Of a stretch of DNA of 64,000 bases, positions 9,995 through 18,665 are shown piece by piece. The notes below the pieces were generated by a model. That model saw only the letters and a program-made list of their open reading frames with translations. It searched no databases and had not been told where the DNA came from. This DNA comes from Orrella sp037026685 (GTDB lineage: Bacteria > Pseudomonadota > Gammaproteobacteria > Burkholderiales > Burkholderiaceae_B). How positions within the stretch are numbered: the first letter of the stretch is position 1; each line of letters begins with the position of its first letter. A program made the position numbers and the translations under genes. The stretch is from contig NZ_JBANET010000019.1 in assembly GCF_037026685.1 (NCBI RefSeq), positions 24,846 through 88,845 of the forward strand, written 5' to 3'.

Positions 9995-12525
9995 GCCTCT
10001 CTCAAAGTAACCAGCGGCGGGGCGCGCAGCACGCCGCGCAAGGCCAGCGAGCCGCCGGCCCAGGCCGCCAGGGCGCCGGCCCCGGCGCCGGCCAGCCAAG
10101 GCCAGCCATGCAGGGCCAGGGCGAAGTTGAACACATGGTGGGCCAGCGCGGCCGACACCGCCGTGGCGCCGGCCGCCGCCAGCAGCCCGGCCAGCGCGCC
10201 CAGGCCCAGCAGCTCGAGCCGCTGGGCCTGCGCCAGCTGCGCGCGGGTGGCGCCCAGCGCACGCATCAGCGCGGCCTCGCGGGTGCGCTCGTCGCGGGTG
10301 GACGAGAGCGCCGCGGCCAGCACCAGGATACCCGCGGCCAGCGTGAACAGGAAGAGCCACTGCACGGCGGCCACCACCTGGTCGATGACGCCCTGCAGCT
10401 GCGCCAGGATGGCGCCCACGTCGAACACGGTGAGATTGGGATAGTCGCGCACCAGGGCCTGCATGGCCGGCGCCTGGTCGGCCGGCAGGTGAAAGGAGGT
10501 GATCCAGCTTTGCGGGGCCTGCGCCAGCGCGGCCGGGCTCATCAGCGCGAAGAAGTTCACGCGCATGGAGTCCCAGTCGACCTCGCGCAGGCTGGTGACC
10601 GTGACGGCGACCGTCTGCCCTGCCACGTCGAAGGACAAGGTATCGCCCAGCCCGATGCCCAGCGTCTGGGCGATCCCGGTTTCCATCGATACCTCGGCGG
10701 CCTGCGGGTCGAGCTCGCGGCCGGCCACGATGGGGCTGTAGGACGGCACGCGATCGGCGTAGGACAGGTTGAACTCGCGGTCGACCATGCGCTTGGCGCG
10801 CGGTTCCTCGTAGCTATCGGGCGAGACGGCGCGCTCGTTGATGCTCAGCAGCCGCCCGCGGATCATGGGCGAGAGCTCCACCTGCGTGCCGGCCTGCGCC
10901 AGGCGCTGGCGCACGGCCTCGCGCTGCTCGGGCTGGATGTTGATGACGAAGCGGTTGGGCGCATCGGGCGGCAGGGTCTGGCGCCAGCCGGCGATCAGGT
11001 CGGTGCGGGTGATGGCCAGCAGCAGCAGCGCCATCAGGCCCAGCCCCAGGGCGCAGATCTGCGCGGCCGAGGCGCCCTTGCGCCGCGCCATGCCGGCCAG
11101 CGCGAAACGCAGCGCGGGTTGGCCGCGCAAGCCGCGCCGGGCCCAGTCGGCCGTCCGCAGCACCAGCCAGGCCACCAGCCCGAAGACCCCGAAGGCGGCC
11201 AGAAAGCCCCCGGCAACCACCGCGGCCAAGCGCACATCGCCCGCGAACCACAGCACCAGGCCGGCAAAACCGGCCAGGCCCAGCACCCATCCCAGCCAGG
11301 CGCGCGGAGCCAGCACCGCCGATTCGCGCCGCAGGGCGCGGGCCGGCGGCACGCGGCACAGCTCGGCCACGGGCGGCAGCGCAAAGCCCAGCAGCAGCCA
11401 GCACCCCACCAGCAGGCCCTGCGCGGCGGGCTGCCAGCCCGGCGCGGGCAAGGCCGTGTCGATCATGCCGGCCAGCGCCGCCACCAGCACGGTATGCACG
11501 GCATAGCCCAACGCCGAGCCGGCCGCGGCCGCCAAGGCGGCCACGAAGAAGAACTCCAGCCCGAGCATGCGCATGAGCAGGCCTTGCCCGGCGCCCAGGC
11601 AGCGCATCACGGCCACGCCGTCGCGGTGCCGCAGGGTATAGCGGCGCGCCGCCAGCGCCACGGCCACCGCCGAGACCATCACGGCCAGCAGCGCCACCAG
11701 CGACAGGAAATGCTGGGCGCGGCCCAGCGTGCGGCCGACTTCGGGGCGGCCGGATTCGAGCGTGGCCAGCCGCTGGCCGCGCTGCATGCGCGGGGCCAGC
11801 CACTGCTGGTAGGCCTGTACGGCGGACGCCTCGCCGGCCAGCAGCAAGGCGTGGCCGATGCGGCTGTATGGGCCGTCCAGCCCCGTGGCCGGCAGGTCCT
11901 CGGCGCGCATGAGCACCCGGGGTGCGACGTTGACGAACTGCATGCCGCGGTCGGGCTCGTAGCGGATCACCCCGGCGATGCGCAGGAAGGTATCGCCCAC
12001 CGCAAGGTCCTGGCCCACGGCCATGCCCAGCATGCCCAGCAGCTGGGGATCTATCCAGACCGTGCCGGGCTCGGGCGCGCCCTGCACCGGACGGCCCGGA
12101 TCGACGGCATCCGGGGCGATGCGCAGCTGGCCGCGCAGCGGGTAGTTGCCTTGGACCACCTTGACCGCAGCCAGCTGCATGGACTGTTCGTTGCCCACCA
12201 TGGAGGGGAACTGCCAGGTCCGGGTCGTTTCCAGGCCCAGGCGCTGCGCCTGCTGCAAGAGCTCGGGCGCGGGCGCGGCGTCGGCCTCCAGCACCAGGTC
12301 GCCGCCCAGCATCTGGGCGGCATCGCGCGCCAGGGCCTTGCCCACGCGGTCGGCCAGGAAGCTCACGCCGGTGACGGCGGCCACGGCCACCACCAGCGAC
12401 AGGATCAGCAACGTCAGCTCGCCGGCGCGCAAGTCGCGCAAGGCGGCGCGCCAGGCCATGGCCAGGCTGGCCGGCAGGCGGGGGGCGGCAGGCGGGCCGG
12501 GGCGGAAATCTCGGGAGTCAGGCAT
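9991..12525 (-). CDS. Large FtsX-type ABC transporter permease (YbbP-like)
   Basis: The protein has about 844 residues and two FtsX/MacB-like permease halves. An N-terminal span (LTLLILSLVVAVAAVTGVSF) is followed by a large periplasmic domain. There are further spans around VALLAVMVSAVAVALAA, the middle of the protein and near the C-terminus (FLFTLAAGILVLAAALSS). This layout matches E. coli YbbP, the partner of the LolD-like ATPase YbbA. No ATPase gene adjoins it here. The ATG at 12525 is chosen; a TTG 27 bases upstream and an ATG at 12459 are alternatives. Lipid or lipoprotein handling is an inference. Confidence 0.85.
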   Translation of the reverse strand: MPDSRDFRPGPPAAPRLPASLAMAWRAALRDLRAGELTLLILSLVVAVAAVTGVSFLADRVGKALARDAAQMLGGDLVLEADAAPAPELLQQAQRLGLETTRTWQFPSMVGNEQSMQLAAVKVVQGNYPLRGQLRIAPDAVDPGRPVQGAPEPGTVWIDPQLLGMLGMAVGQDLAVGDTFLRIAGVIRYEPDRGMQFVNVAPRVLMRAEDLPATGLDGPYSRIGHALLLAGEASAVQAYQQWLAPRMQRGQRLATLESGRPEVGRTLGRAQHFLSLVALLAVMVSAVAVALAARRYTLRHRDGVAVMRCLGAGQGLLMRMLGLEFFFVAALAAAAGSALGYAVHTVLVAALAGMIDTALPAPGWQPAAQGLLVGCWLLLGFALPPVAELCRVPPARALRRESAVLAPRAWLGWVLGLAGFAGLVLWFAGDVRLAAVVAGGFLAAFGVFGLVAWLVLRTADWARRGLRGQPALRFALAGMARRKGASAAQICALGLGLMALLLLAITRTDLIAGWRQTLPPDAPNRFVINIQPEQREAVRQRLAQAGTQVELSPMIRGRLLSINERAVSPDSYEEPRAKRMVDREFNLSYADRVPSYSPIVAGRELDPQAAEVSMETGIAQTLGIGLGDTLSFDVAGQTVAVTVTSLREVDWDSMRVNFFALMSPAALAQAPQSWITSFHLPADQAPAMQALVRDYPNLTVFDVGAILAQLQGVIDQVVAAVQWLFLFTLAAGILVLAAALSSTRDERTREAALMRALGATRAQLAQAQRLELLGLGALAGLLAAAGATAVSAALAHHVFNFALALHGWPWLAGAGAGALAAWAGGSLALRGVLRAPPLVTLREA

Positions 12526-12656
12526 GTCGGTCGGCGGCTGCGGTCCAGGCAAGGGGCGCGCCCGTTATATCATTGCGGGCTGCCCCGGGGGGTAACAGGG
12601 TCTGACCCGGCTGCCGCCCACAGGTTTCCGAAAACACCACGAATCCGGAGAAGACA

Positions 12657-13634
12657 ATGCGTAAGCGCTGGTTCGCCCCTCTGTTGACCGCCGCGGCGGT
12701 CGCTACCGCGGCGCTCGCCGCCCCGGCCGCCTCGGCCCAGACCTACAAGATGGCCTATGCGCTGTCGGCCAACTCGCACTACGGCGCCGGCGGCAATGCG
12801 TTTGCCCAATCGCTGGAGCAGGCCAGCCAGGGCAAGTACAAGGTAGAGCAATTTCCCAACAGCGCCCTGGGCGGCGAGCGCGAGGTGATCGAGGGCCTGC
12901 AGATCGGCACCATCGACCTGGCCATCGTCTCGACCGGCGCGACCCTCAATTTCGTGCCCGAGACCGGCGTGTTCGACATCCCGTTCCTGCTGCGCGACCT
13001 GGATCACGCCCGCAAGGTGCTGGACAGCCGGATCGGCCAGGACATGCTGGCCAAGTTCGACGGCCGCGGGCTGGTCGCGCTGGCCTGGGGCGAGCAGGGC
13101 TTTCGCCACCTGACCAACAACGTGCGCCCGGTGGCCACCCCGGCCGACGCCAAGGGCCTGAAGATCCGCACCACCGAGAATCCGGTGCACATCACCGCGT
13201 TCCGCCAGATCGGCATCCTGCCCACCCCCATGGCCTGGCCGGAAGTGGCCACGGCCTTGCAGCAAGGCACCATCGACGGCCAGGAAAACCCCCTGTCGGT
13301 CATCACCTCGGCCAAGCTCTCGCAGGTGCAGAAACACCTGTCGCTGTCGGCCCACGTCTACGCGCCCGCGCTGGTGCTGGTGTCGGCCTCGGTCTACGAG
13401 CGCCTGTCCGATGCCGACAAGGCGGCCTTCCGGCAAGCCGGCGAGCAGGCGGCCCAGGCCATGCGCGCCTTCGTGGACGACATCGAGAAGACCGGCGTGG
13501 AACAGCTCAAGGCCGAAGGCATGCAGGTCACCGAAGTCGACCGCAAGGCCTTCCAGGAAGCGGTCGCGCCGGTGTATCCGCAATACTACAAGCGCTACGA
13601 CCGCAAGCTGATCGAGGCCATCCAGGCAGAGTAG
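12657..13634 (+). CDS. TRAP transporter substrate-binding protein, DctP family
   Basis: This is the periplasmic receptor of the first TRAP system, 325 residues. The signal peptide MRKRWFAPLLTAAAVATAAL ends near ASAQ. The body has the DctP hallmarks LSANSHYGAGGNAF, LGGEREVIEGLQIGTIDLAI, GLKIRTTENPVH, the stretch PMAWPEVATALQQGTIDGQEN and a lysine-rich end. GGAGAAGACA precedes the ATG. It is the first gene of a three-gene operon, divergent from the FtsX-like gene across 131 bases. The ligand is probably a carboxylate, but which one cannot be told. Confidence 0.9.
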   Translation: MRKRWFAPLLTAAAVATAALAAPAASAQTYKMAYALSANSHYGAGGNAFAQSLEQASQGKYKVEQFPNSALGGEREVIEGLQIGTIDLAIVSTGATLNFVPETGVFDIPFLLRDLDHARKVLDSRIGQDMLAKFDGRGLVALAWGEQGFRHLTNNVRPVATPADAKGLKIRTTENPVHITAFRQIGILPTPMAWPEVATALQQGTIDGQENPLSVITSAKLSQVQKHLSLSAHVYAPALVLVSASVYERLSDADKAAFRQAGEQAAQAMRAFVDDIEKTGVEQLKAEGMQVTEVDRKAFQEAVAPVYPQYYKRYDRKLIEAIQAE

Positions 13635-13636
13635 CC

Positions 13637-14137
13637 ATGTCCGTCCTTCGCCTGCTGGACCGCGGCCTGTTCCGCGGCGTCTCCATCCTGGCCCAGCTGC
13701 TGCTGGTGGCCGCCGTGGCCGCCGGCTTTTTCCAGGTGCTGGCGCGCTTCGTCCTGCAATCGCCCGCCGACTGGACCGAGGTGCTGACCCGGGCGCTGCT
13801 GATCTGGACGGTGATGCTGGGCATCTCGCTGGCCCTGCGCGAAGGGGCGATGATCGCCGTGGACGTGCTGCGCAGCGTGCTGCGCGCGCGGGGCCAGCGC
13901 GTGCTCGAACTGCTGGTCGCGCTGGTGTGCGCGGGCTTTCTGGGCTTTCTGGCCTGGATCGGCGGGCAGATGACCTGGCGCGTGCGCTTTCAGAACGTGC
14001 CCAGCCTGGACATCCCCATCTCCTGGATCTACGTGGCCATCCCCATCGGCGCCGCGCTGGGCGCGATCGCGGTGCTGGCCCGCTGGCTGGCCGGCCCGGA
14101 CCAGCCGGCGCCGGTGCGCAACGACGCCCAGGGCTAG
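13637..14137 (+). CDS. TRAP transporter small permease, DctQ family
   Basis: The 166-residue membrane protein has four predicted spans, beginning ILAQLLLVAAVAAGFFQVLARF. The DctQ-typical DWTEVLTRALLIWTVMLGISLALREGAM is split across spans two and three. It starts two bases after the receptor stop and lies 14 bases before the large permease. It supports the large subunit in sodium-driven uptake. Confidence 0.9.
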   Translation: MSVLRLLDRGLFRGVSILAQLLLVAAVAAGFFQVLARFVLQSPADWTEVLTRALLIWTVMLGISLALREGAMIAVDVLRSVLRARGQRVLELLVALVCAGFLGFLAWIGGQMTWRVRFQNVPSLDIPISWIYVAIPIGAALGAIAVLARWLAGPDQPAPVRNDAQG

Positions 14138-14151
14138 CCAAGGAGCGCAGC

Positions 14152-15426
14152 ATGTCCCAATTGATGATCGTCACCATGCTGGTGTTCTTCGGCCTGACGG
14201 TGCCGGTGGCCATCTCCATCGGCATCGCCAGCATGGCCGGCGTGGCCGCGGGCAACCTGACCTGGCTGGTGGTGGCGCAGCAGCTGTTTGCCGCCATGGA
14301 CAAGTATCCGCTGGTGGCGGTGCCCTTCTTCATCCTGGCGGGCAACCTGATGGAAGCGGGCGGCATCTCCGAGCGCATGGTCGAGTTCGCCAAGAGCCTG
14401 GTCGGCGGCATGCAGGGCGCACTGGCCTGCAGCTGCGTGCTGACCTGCATGATCTTCGCCGCGGTGGCCGGCTCCAGCGTGGCGACCACCTTCGCAGTGG
14501 GCGCCATCCTGATCCCGGCCATGGTGCGGCACGGCTATCCGGCGCCCTTCGCCGCATCGCTGCAGGCCTCGGCCGCCGAACTGGGCGTGATCATCCCGCC
14601 GTCCATTCCGATGATCCTGTATGCGGTCTCGACCGACACCTCCACCGGCGAGCTGTTCATCGCGGGCGTGGTGCCGGGCCTGCTCATCTGCGGCGCGCTG
14701 ATGCTGTACGTATGGCTGTACGCCAGGCGCAACGGCCTGGGCCTGCAGGACGGCCAGGACCGGCTGGCGCTGTGGCCCGCCTTCAAGCGCGCCTGGCTGG
14801 CGCTGATGATGCCGGTGATCATCCTGGGCGGCATCTACGGCGGCGTCTTCACGCCCACCGAAGCCTCGGTGGTGGCGGTGGTCTACGCCGCCGTCATCGG
14901 CGTCTTCGTGTACCGGCGCATCCGGCTGGCCTCGCTGTCCAGGGTGCTGCACCGCTCGGTGCTCTCGACCGCCGTCATCATGTTCATCATCGCCAACGCC
15001 GGCGTGTTCAGCTTCCTGCTGAACCGCGCGGGCGTGCCGGCGGCGCTGGGCAACTGGCTGGCCACCGTTTTCACCGAAAAGTACACGTTCCTGCTGGCCA
15101 TGAACCTGGCGCTGTTCCTGATCGGCATGTTCATCGAGACCTCGGCCTCGATCGTGGTGCTGGCCCCGCTGCTGCTGCCGGTGGCCATGCAGTTCGGCCT
15201 GGATCCGGTGCACTTCGGCATGATCATGATCGTGAACCTGGCGCTGGGCATGATCACCCCGCCCTTCGGCGTGAACCTGTTTGCGGCCTGCGCCATCGCC
15301 AAGGTGCCGCTGGAGCGGCTGGTGCGCCCGCTATTGCCCTTTGTCGGCGTGATCGTCGCCTGCCTGATGCTGATCACCTACCTGCCCGGGCTTTCGCTCT
15401 GGCTGCGCGACCTCGTCTATCGCTAA
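14152..15426 (+). CDS. TRAP transporter large permease, DctM family
   Basis: The 424-residue channel subunit has about 12 spans. Family motifs include FVPFFILAGNLM-like VPFFILAGNLMEAGGISERM and AAVAGSSVATTFAVGAILIPAM. ASAAELGVIIPPSIPMILYAV, GGVFTPTEASVVAVVYA and LGMITPPFGVNLFAACAIA are also present. AAGGAG lies nine bases before the ATG at 14152. Its stop is followed within 12 bases by a perfect 8-bp hairpin that could end the operon. Confidence 0.92.
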   Translation: MSQLMIVTMLVFFGLTVPVAISIGIASMAGVAAGNLTWLVVAQQLFAAMDKYPLVAVPFFILAGNLMEAGGISERMVEFAKSLVGGMQGALACSCVLTCMIFAAVAGSSVATTFAVGAILIPAMVRHGYPAPFAASLQASAAELGVIIPPSIPMILYAVSTDTSTGELFIAGVVPGLLICGALMLYVWLYARRNGLGLQDGQDRLALWPAFKRAWLALMMPVIILGGIYGGVFTPTEASVVAVVYAAVIGVFVYRRIRLASLSRVLHRSVLSTAVIMFIIANAGVFSFLLNRAGVPAALGNWLATVFTEKYTFLLAMNLALFLIGMFIETSASIVVLAPLLLPVAMQFGLDPVHFGMIMIVNLALGMITPPFGVNLFAACAIAKVPLERLVRPLLPFVGVIVACLMLITYLPGLSLWLRDLVYR

Positions 15427-15540
15427 GGCCTGCGCCTGCCACGCCTGGACAAGCGGCGTGGCGTAGACGGCGCCGGCGGACAAGCCCAGGCACAGGGCCG
15501 AAGTGCTGAGGAAGGCGGCGATACGCTCGGGCGTGGTCAT
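15331..15540 (-). CDS. Possible small membrane or exported protein, antisense to dctM tail
   Basis: An open frame of 69 codons starts at an ATG (15540) placed seven bases after a strong AGGAG. The first half, MTTPERIAAFLSTSALCLGL continuing through SAGAVYATPL, looks like a signal or membrane anchor. The C-terminal half is polar (QPERKPGQVGDQHQAGDDH), but that part lies antisense to dctM and may simply be shadow coding. I know no family for it. The ribosome site and the hydrophobic start favour a real gene, and the antisense overlap counts against it. Confidence 0.3.
   Translation of the reverse strand: MTTPERIAAFLSTSALCLGLSAGAVYATPLVQAWQAQALAIDEVAQPERKPGQVGDQHQAGDDHADKGQ
15438..15462 (+). 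terminator. GC-rich hairpin ending the first TRAP operon
   Basis: GCCACGCC (15438-15445) and GGCGTGGC (15455-15462) form a perfect 8-bp stem with a 9-base loop, 12 bases after the dctM stop. There is no T-tract, so termination would need Rho or another mechanism. Confidence 0.4.
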
Positions 15541-15602
15541 GAAGGAACTCCTGTACGGCTGGAAGGACTGGGCCGCCGGCCGCGGGGCCGGGGCAGGAAG
15601 GC

Positions 15603-15624
15603 GGCGCGGCATGCATGCCGCGCC
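15603..15624. repeat. 22-bp perfect palindrome in the dctM-tauE gap
   Basis: The gap 15427-15726 holds no confident gene. Inside it is a perfect 22-base palindrome centred on GCATGCATGC with GGCGC arms. As RNA it would fold into a compact hairpin, and as DNA it could be a protein site. It lies upstream of the possible small ORF (15540, minus strand) and downstream of the tauE-like stop. Its role is unknown. Confidence 0.5.
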
Positions 15625-15726
15625 CCTGCCTACAGGCAGTCCGGACCTGCAAAAGGTTCCTGCGCCGCGGCCGGCTATTGCGTAACCGAACGCGTCGGCA
15701 CGCCCCGTGCGGCCGGGCCCGCCGCC

Positions 15727-16500
15727 CTAGCTTTCCACGAACAGCAATACCACTGTCACCGCCAGCATGGCCGCAAACGCCCCGCGCAAGGCGCGTTCGG
15801 GCAGGCCATAGGCGATCCGCACGCCCACGGGCACCAAGGCCAGGCTGCCGGCCGCCAGCGACAGGCCCACGACCCAGTCGGTCTGGCCGCCCAGGGCATA
15901 GGCGAGCAGGGCCACGCAGGAGCCCGGGATGATCATGGCCAGCGCCAAGGCCTGGGCGGCCGTCTGGCTCAGGCGAAACACCGCCGTCATGATGGGCACG
16001 GCCAATACCGCCCCGCCCACGCCGAAAAATCCGCCCAGCAGGCCCGCCAGCGCCCCGATGCCGCCGGCCTGCGCGCGGCCGATGCCGCCGCGCGGGGGCG
16101 GCTGGGCGCCGGCCCGCGGGCGGGGCCGGGACCAGGTCTGCCACACGTAGAACACCGCGATGCCCAGCAGGAACAGCGCGAAGCCGCGGCGCAGCACGGC
16201 CGGATCCAGCCCCAGGGCCAGGTGCGCGCCGAACCAGGTGCACACCACCGCGCCCAGCGCGCCGCAGGCGGCCACGCGCAGGTCGATGCGCGCATGCTGG
16301 TTGTATTTGCGCACCGCCATCAGGATGGTCGGCAGCACCATGACCAGCGCCGTGCCCTGCGCCATCTGCTGGTCCATGCCCAGCACCAGCCCCAGCGCGG
16401 GAATGGCGATCAGCCCTCCGCCTATGCCCAGGATGCCGCCCAGCAATCCGATGGCCGCGCCGCTCAACAGGCAGGCGGCGACAAGCAGGACCAGGCTCAT
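15727..16500 (-). CDS. TauE/SafE-family sulfite exporter-like membrane protein
   Basis: The 257-residue membrane protein shows the internal duplication of the TauE/SafE family. LLGGILGIGGGLIAIPALGL appears in the first half and LLGGFFGVGGAVLAVPIMTA in the second, each with a Gly-rich loop entering a span. About eight spans are predicted. The family exports or imports sulfur-containing or organic anions such as sulfite and sulfoacetate; the substrate here is unknown. It lies 31 bases downstream of radA on the same strand. Confidence 0.88.
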   Translation of the reverse strand: MSLVLLVAACLLSGAAIGLLGGILGIGGGLIAIPALGLVLGMDQQMAQGTALVMVLPTILMAVRKYNQHARIDLRVAACGALGAVVCTWFGAHLALGLDPAVLRRGFALFLLGIAVFYVWQTWSRPRPRAGAQPPPRGGIGRAQAGGIGALAGLLGGFFGVGGAVLAVPIMTAVFRLSQTAAQALALAMIIPGSCVALLAYALGGQTDWVVGLSLAAGSLALVPVGVRIAYGLPERALRGAFAAMLAVTVVLLFVES

Positions 16501-16531
16501 CGCAAGACCTGCCAGGCCGGGATGGCGCGCA

Positions 16532-17884
16532 TCAACGCAGTTTCTCCAACGCGTCCTCGAGCCGGTCGACCGCCCAGATCTCCAGCCCCTCGATGGCCTG
16601 GCGCGGGGCGTTGGCCTTGGGGATGATGGCCGTGCCGAAGCCCAGCTTGGCCGCTTCGCGCAGGCGCTCCTGGCCGCGCGGCGCGGGCCGGATCTCGCCG
16701 GCCAGCCCCACTTCGCCGAAGGCGACCAGCCCGCGCGGCAAGGGCCGGTCGCGCAGCGAGGACATGATGGCCAGCAGCACCGGCAAATCGGCCGCCGGCT
16801 CGCCGATGCGCACGCCGCCGACCGCGTTGACGAACACGTCCTGGTCGAAGGTGGATACGCCGGCATGCCGGTGCAGCACCGCCAGCAGCATGGCCAGGCG
16901 GTTGCCCTCCAGGCCCACGGTCAGGCGGCGGGGATTGGGCACGTGCGCGGTATCGACCAAGGCCTGGATCTCGACCAGCAGCGGCCGCGTGCCCTCCTGC
17001 GTGGCCATCACGCAGGAGCCGGCCACCTGCTCGCTGTGCTGCGAGAGAAACAGCGCGGAGGGATTGGCCACGCCCCGCAGCCCGCGGTCGGTCATGGCGA
17101 ACACGCCCAGTTCGTTGACCGCGCCATAACGGTTCTTGAAGGCGCGCACCAGCCGGAACGAGGAGTGCGTATCGCCTTCGAAGTACAGCACCGTGTCGAC
17201 GATGTGCTCGAGCACGCGCGGGCCGGCCAGCGCGCCGTCCTTGGTGACGTGGCCGATCATGACGATGGGCACGCCCGTCTGCTTGGCCAGGCGCGTGAGC
17301 TGGGCGGCGCATTCGCGCACCTGCGAGACCGAGCCCGGCGCGGCCGTCAGCTCGCTGGAATAGACGGTCTGGATGGAATCGACCACGGCCACGGCCGGCT
17401 GCTGTTCGGCCAGCGCGGCCTGGATGGCCTCCAGGCGGATTTCGGCCAGCAGGTCCACGCCTTCGCCCGCCACGCCCAGGCGGCGGGCGCGCAAGGCGAC
17501 CTGCTCGGCCGACTCTTCGCCGGTAACGTAGAGCACCCGCGCGCGGGCCGACATGCTGGCCAGCGCCTGCAGCAGCAAGGTGGATTTGCCGATGCCCGGA
17601 TCGCCGCCGATCAGCACCACGCCGCCGGCCACCAGCCCGCCGCCCAGCACGCGGTCGAACTCGTCCAGCCCGGTGGGCAGGCGCGGCAGCTCCCTGGCCT
17701 CGATCTCGGCCAGGCTGCGCACCGGCGTGGACGCAGCCAGCGGCGCATAGCGATGCGCGCCGGCCGGCGCCTGCACGGTTTCACTGAGGGAATTCCAGGC
17801 CCCGCAATGGGGACACTTGCCTTGCCACTTGGGCGTGGCGCCGCCGCACTCGGCGCAGACATACTGCGTTTTGGTCTTGACCAT
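16532..17884 (-). CDS. radA: DNA repair protein RadA
   Basis: RadA is a RecA-like ATPase that helps branch migration and processing of recombination intermediates. The 450 residues begin with a four-cysteine zinc finger (Cys10, Cys13, Cys24, Cys27). Walker A GGDPGIGKST (about 93-102) follows, then the RadA-specific motif as KNRYG (usually KNRFG), then a Lon-like C-terminal domain (DVFVNAVGGVRIGEPAADL). The ATG at 17884 matches the usual family start MxKxKTxYVC. An ATG 12 bases upstream would add MAAI. Neither has a strong ribosome site. Confidence 0.95.
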   Translation of the reverse strand: MVKTKTQYVCAECGGATPKWQGKCPHCGAWNSLSETVQAPAGAHRYAPLAASTPVRSLAEIEARELPRLPTGLDEFDRVLGGGLVAGGVVLIGGDPGIGKSTLLLQALASMSARARVLYVTGEESAEQVALRARRLGVAGEGVDLLAEIRLEAIQAALAEQQPAVAVVDSIQTVYSSELTAAPGSVSQVRECAAQLTRLAKQTGVPIVMIGHVTKDGALAGPRVLEHIVDTVLYFEGDTHSSFRLVRAFKNRYGAVNELGVFAMTDRGLRGVANPSALFLSQHSEQVAGSCVMATQEGTRPLLVEIQALVDTAHVPNPRRLTVGLEGNRLAMLLAVLHRHAGVSTFDQDVFVNAVGGVRIGEPAADLPVLLAIMSSLRDRPLPRGLVAFGEVGLAGEIRPAPRGQERLREAAKLGFGTAIIPKANAPRQAIEGLEIWAVDRLEDALEKLR

Positions 17885-17919
17885 GATTGCCGCCATTGTA
17901 CGGCGCGGCAGCCGCCGGG

Positions 17920-18639
17920 CTAGAAAGGACTGCCCAGCGCGCTGCCGCCATCGATGCCGATGATCTGGCCGGTGATGAAGCCCGCCTGCTCGCCCAGCAG
18001 GAAAACGATCAGCGCGGCCACTTCGTCGGCCGTGCCCAGCCGGTTCATGGGCACCGCGCCCAGGGCCTGCCTTTCGGCCTCGCTGCCCACCGGATGGGCT
18101 TGCCGGAACAGCTCGGTCTCGACCGGCCCGGGCGCCACCGCGTTGACGGTGATGCCGTACTCGGCCAGCTCCAGCGCCCAGGTGCGGGTGCAGCTGGCCA
18201 GCGCGCTCTTGGCGGCCGCGTAGCTGGTGCGCTCGGCCGCGCCCCACATGGCGCGGCTGCACAGGTTGACGATGCGCCCGGCGCGGCGCACCTTCATGGA
18301 TTCGACGAAGGCCTGGGTGACCTGCACGGCGGTGCGCACGTTCAGGTCGTAGACGTTGTAAAGCGTAGCCAGGTCGATCTGGCCCAGGGGCTGCGGCCCG
18401 TCCAGGCCGACGTTGTTGACGATGCCGTCCACGGGAAAGCGATCGCGGATCGCGCGCAGCACGTCCTCGGTGCGGCCCGCGTCGGCCAGGTCGCAGCCGT
18501 ACAGGTAGCCGGGAAAGTCGACGTCGTCGGTCTCGCGCGCGATGCCCACGACATGGCAGCCCAGGTCGGCCAGCCGGCGCGAGATGGCCCAGCCTATGCC
18601 CTTGGTTGCGCCGGTCACCAGTATGCACATGTCTTTCAT
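17920..18639 (-). CDS. SDR-family oxidoreductase (FabG-like)
   Basis: The 239-residue short-chain dehydrogenase/reductase has the NAD(P) motif TGATKGIG (9-16) and NNVG in place of NNAG. The active-site Ser is in NLCSRAMWG, with Tyr and Lys in SYAAAKSAL, and the C-terminal TGQIIGIDGGSALGSPF is typical. AAGGAAAG precedes the ATG at 18639. It lies 26 bases after alr and 35 bases before radA on the same strand. The catalytic residues are intact; the substrate cannot be assigned. Confidence 0.85.
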   Translation of the reverse strand: MKDMCILVTGATKGIGWAISRRLADLGCHVVGIARETDDVDFPGYLYGCDLADAGRTEDVLRAIRDRFPVDGIVNNVGLDGPQPLGQIDLATLYNVYDLNVRTAVQVTQAFVESMKVRRAGRIVNLCSRAMWGAAERTSYAAAKSALASCTRTWALELAEYGITVNAVAPGPVETELFRQAHPVGSEAERQALGAVPMNRLGTADEVAALIVFLLGEQAGFITGQIIGIDGGSALGSPF

Positions 18640-18665
18640 GGCGGGACTTTCCTTGCGAGGAGGCG

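Noticed and set aside
10108..12687. An 859-codon plus-strand frame opposite the FtsX-like gene
   Set aside because: The codon composition and lack of hydrophobic pattern mark it as a mirror of the real minus-strand permease gene.
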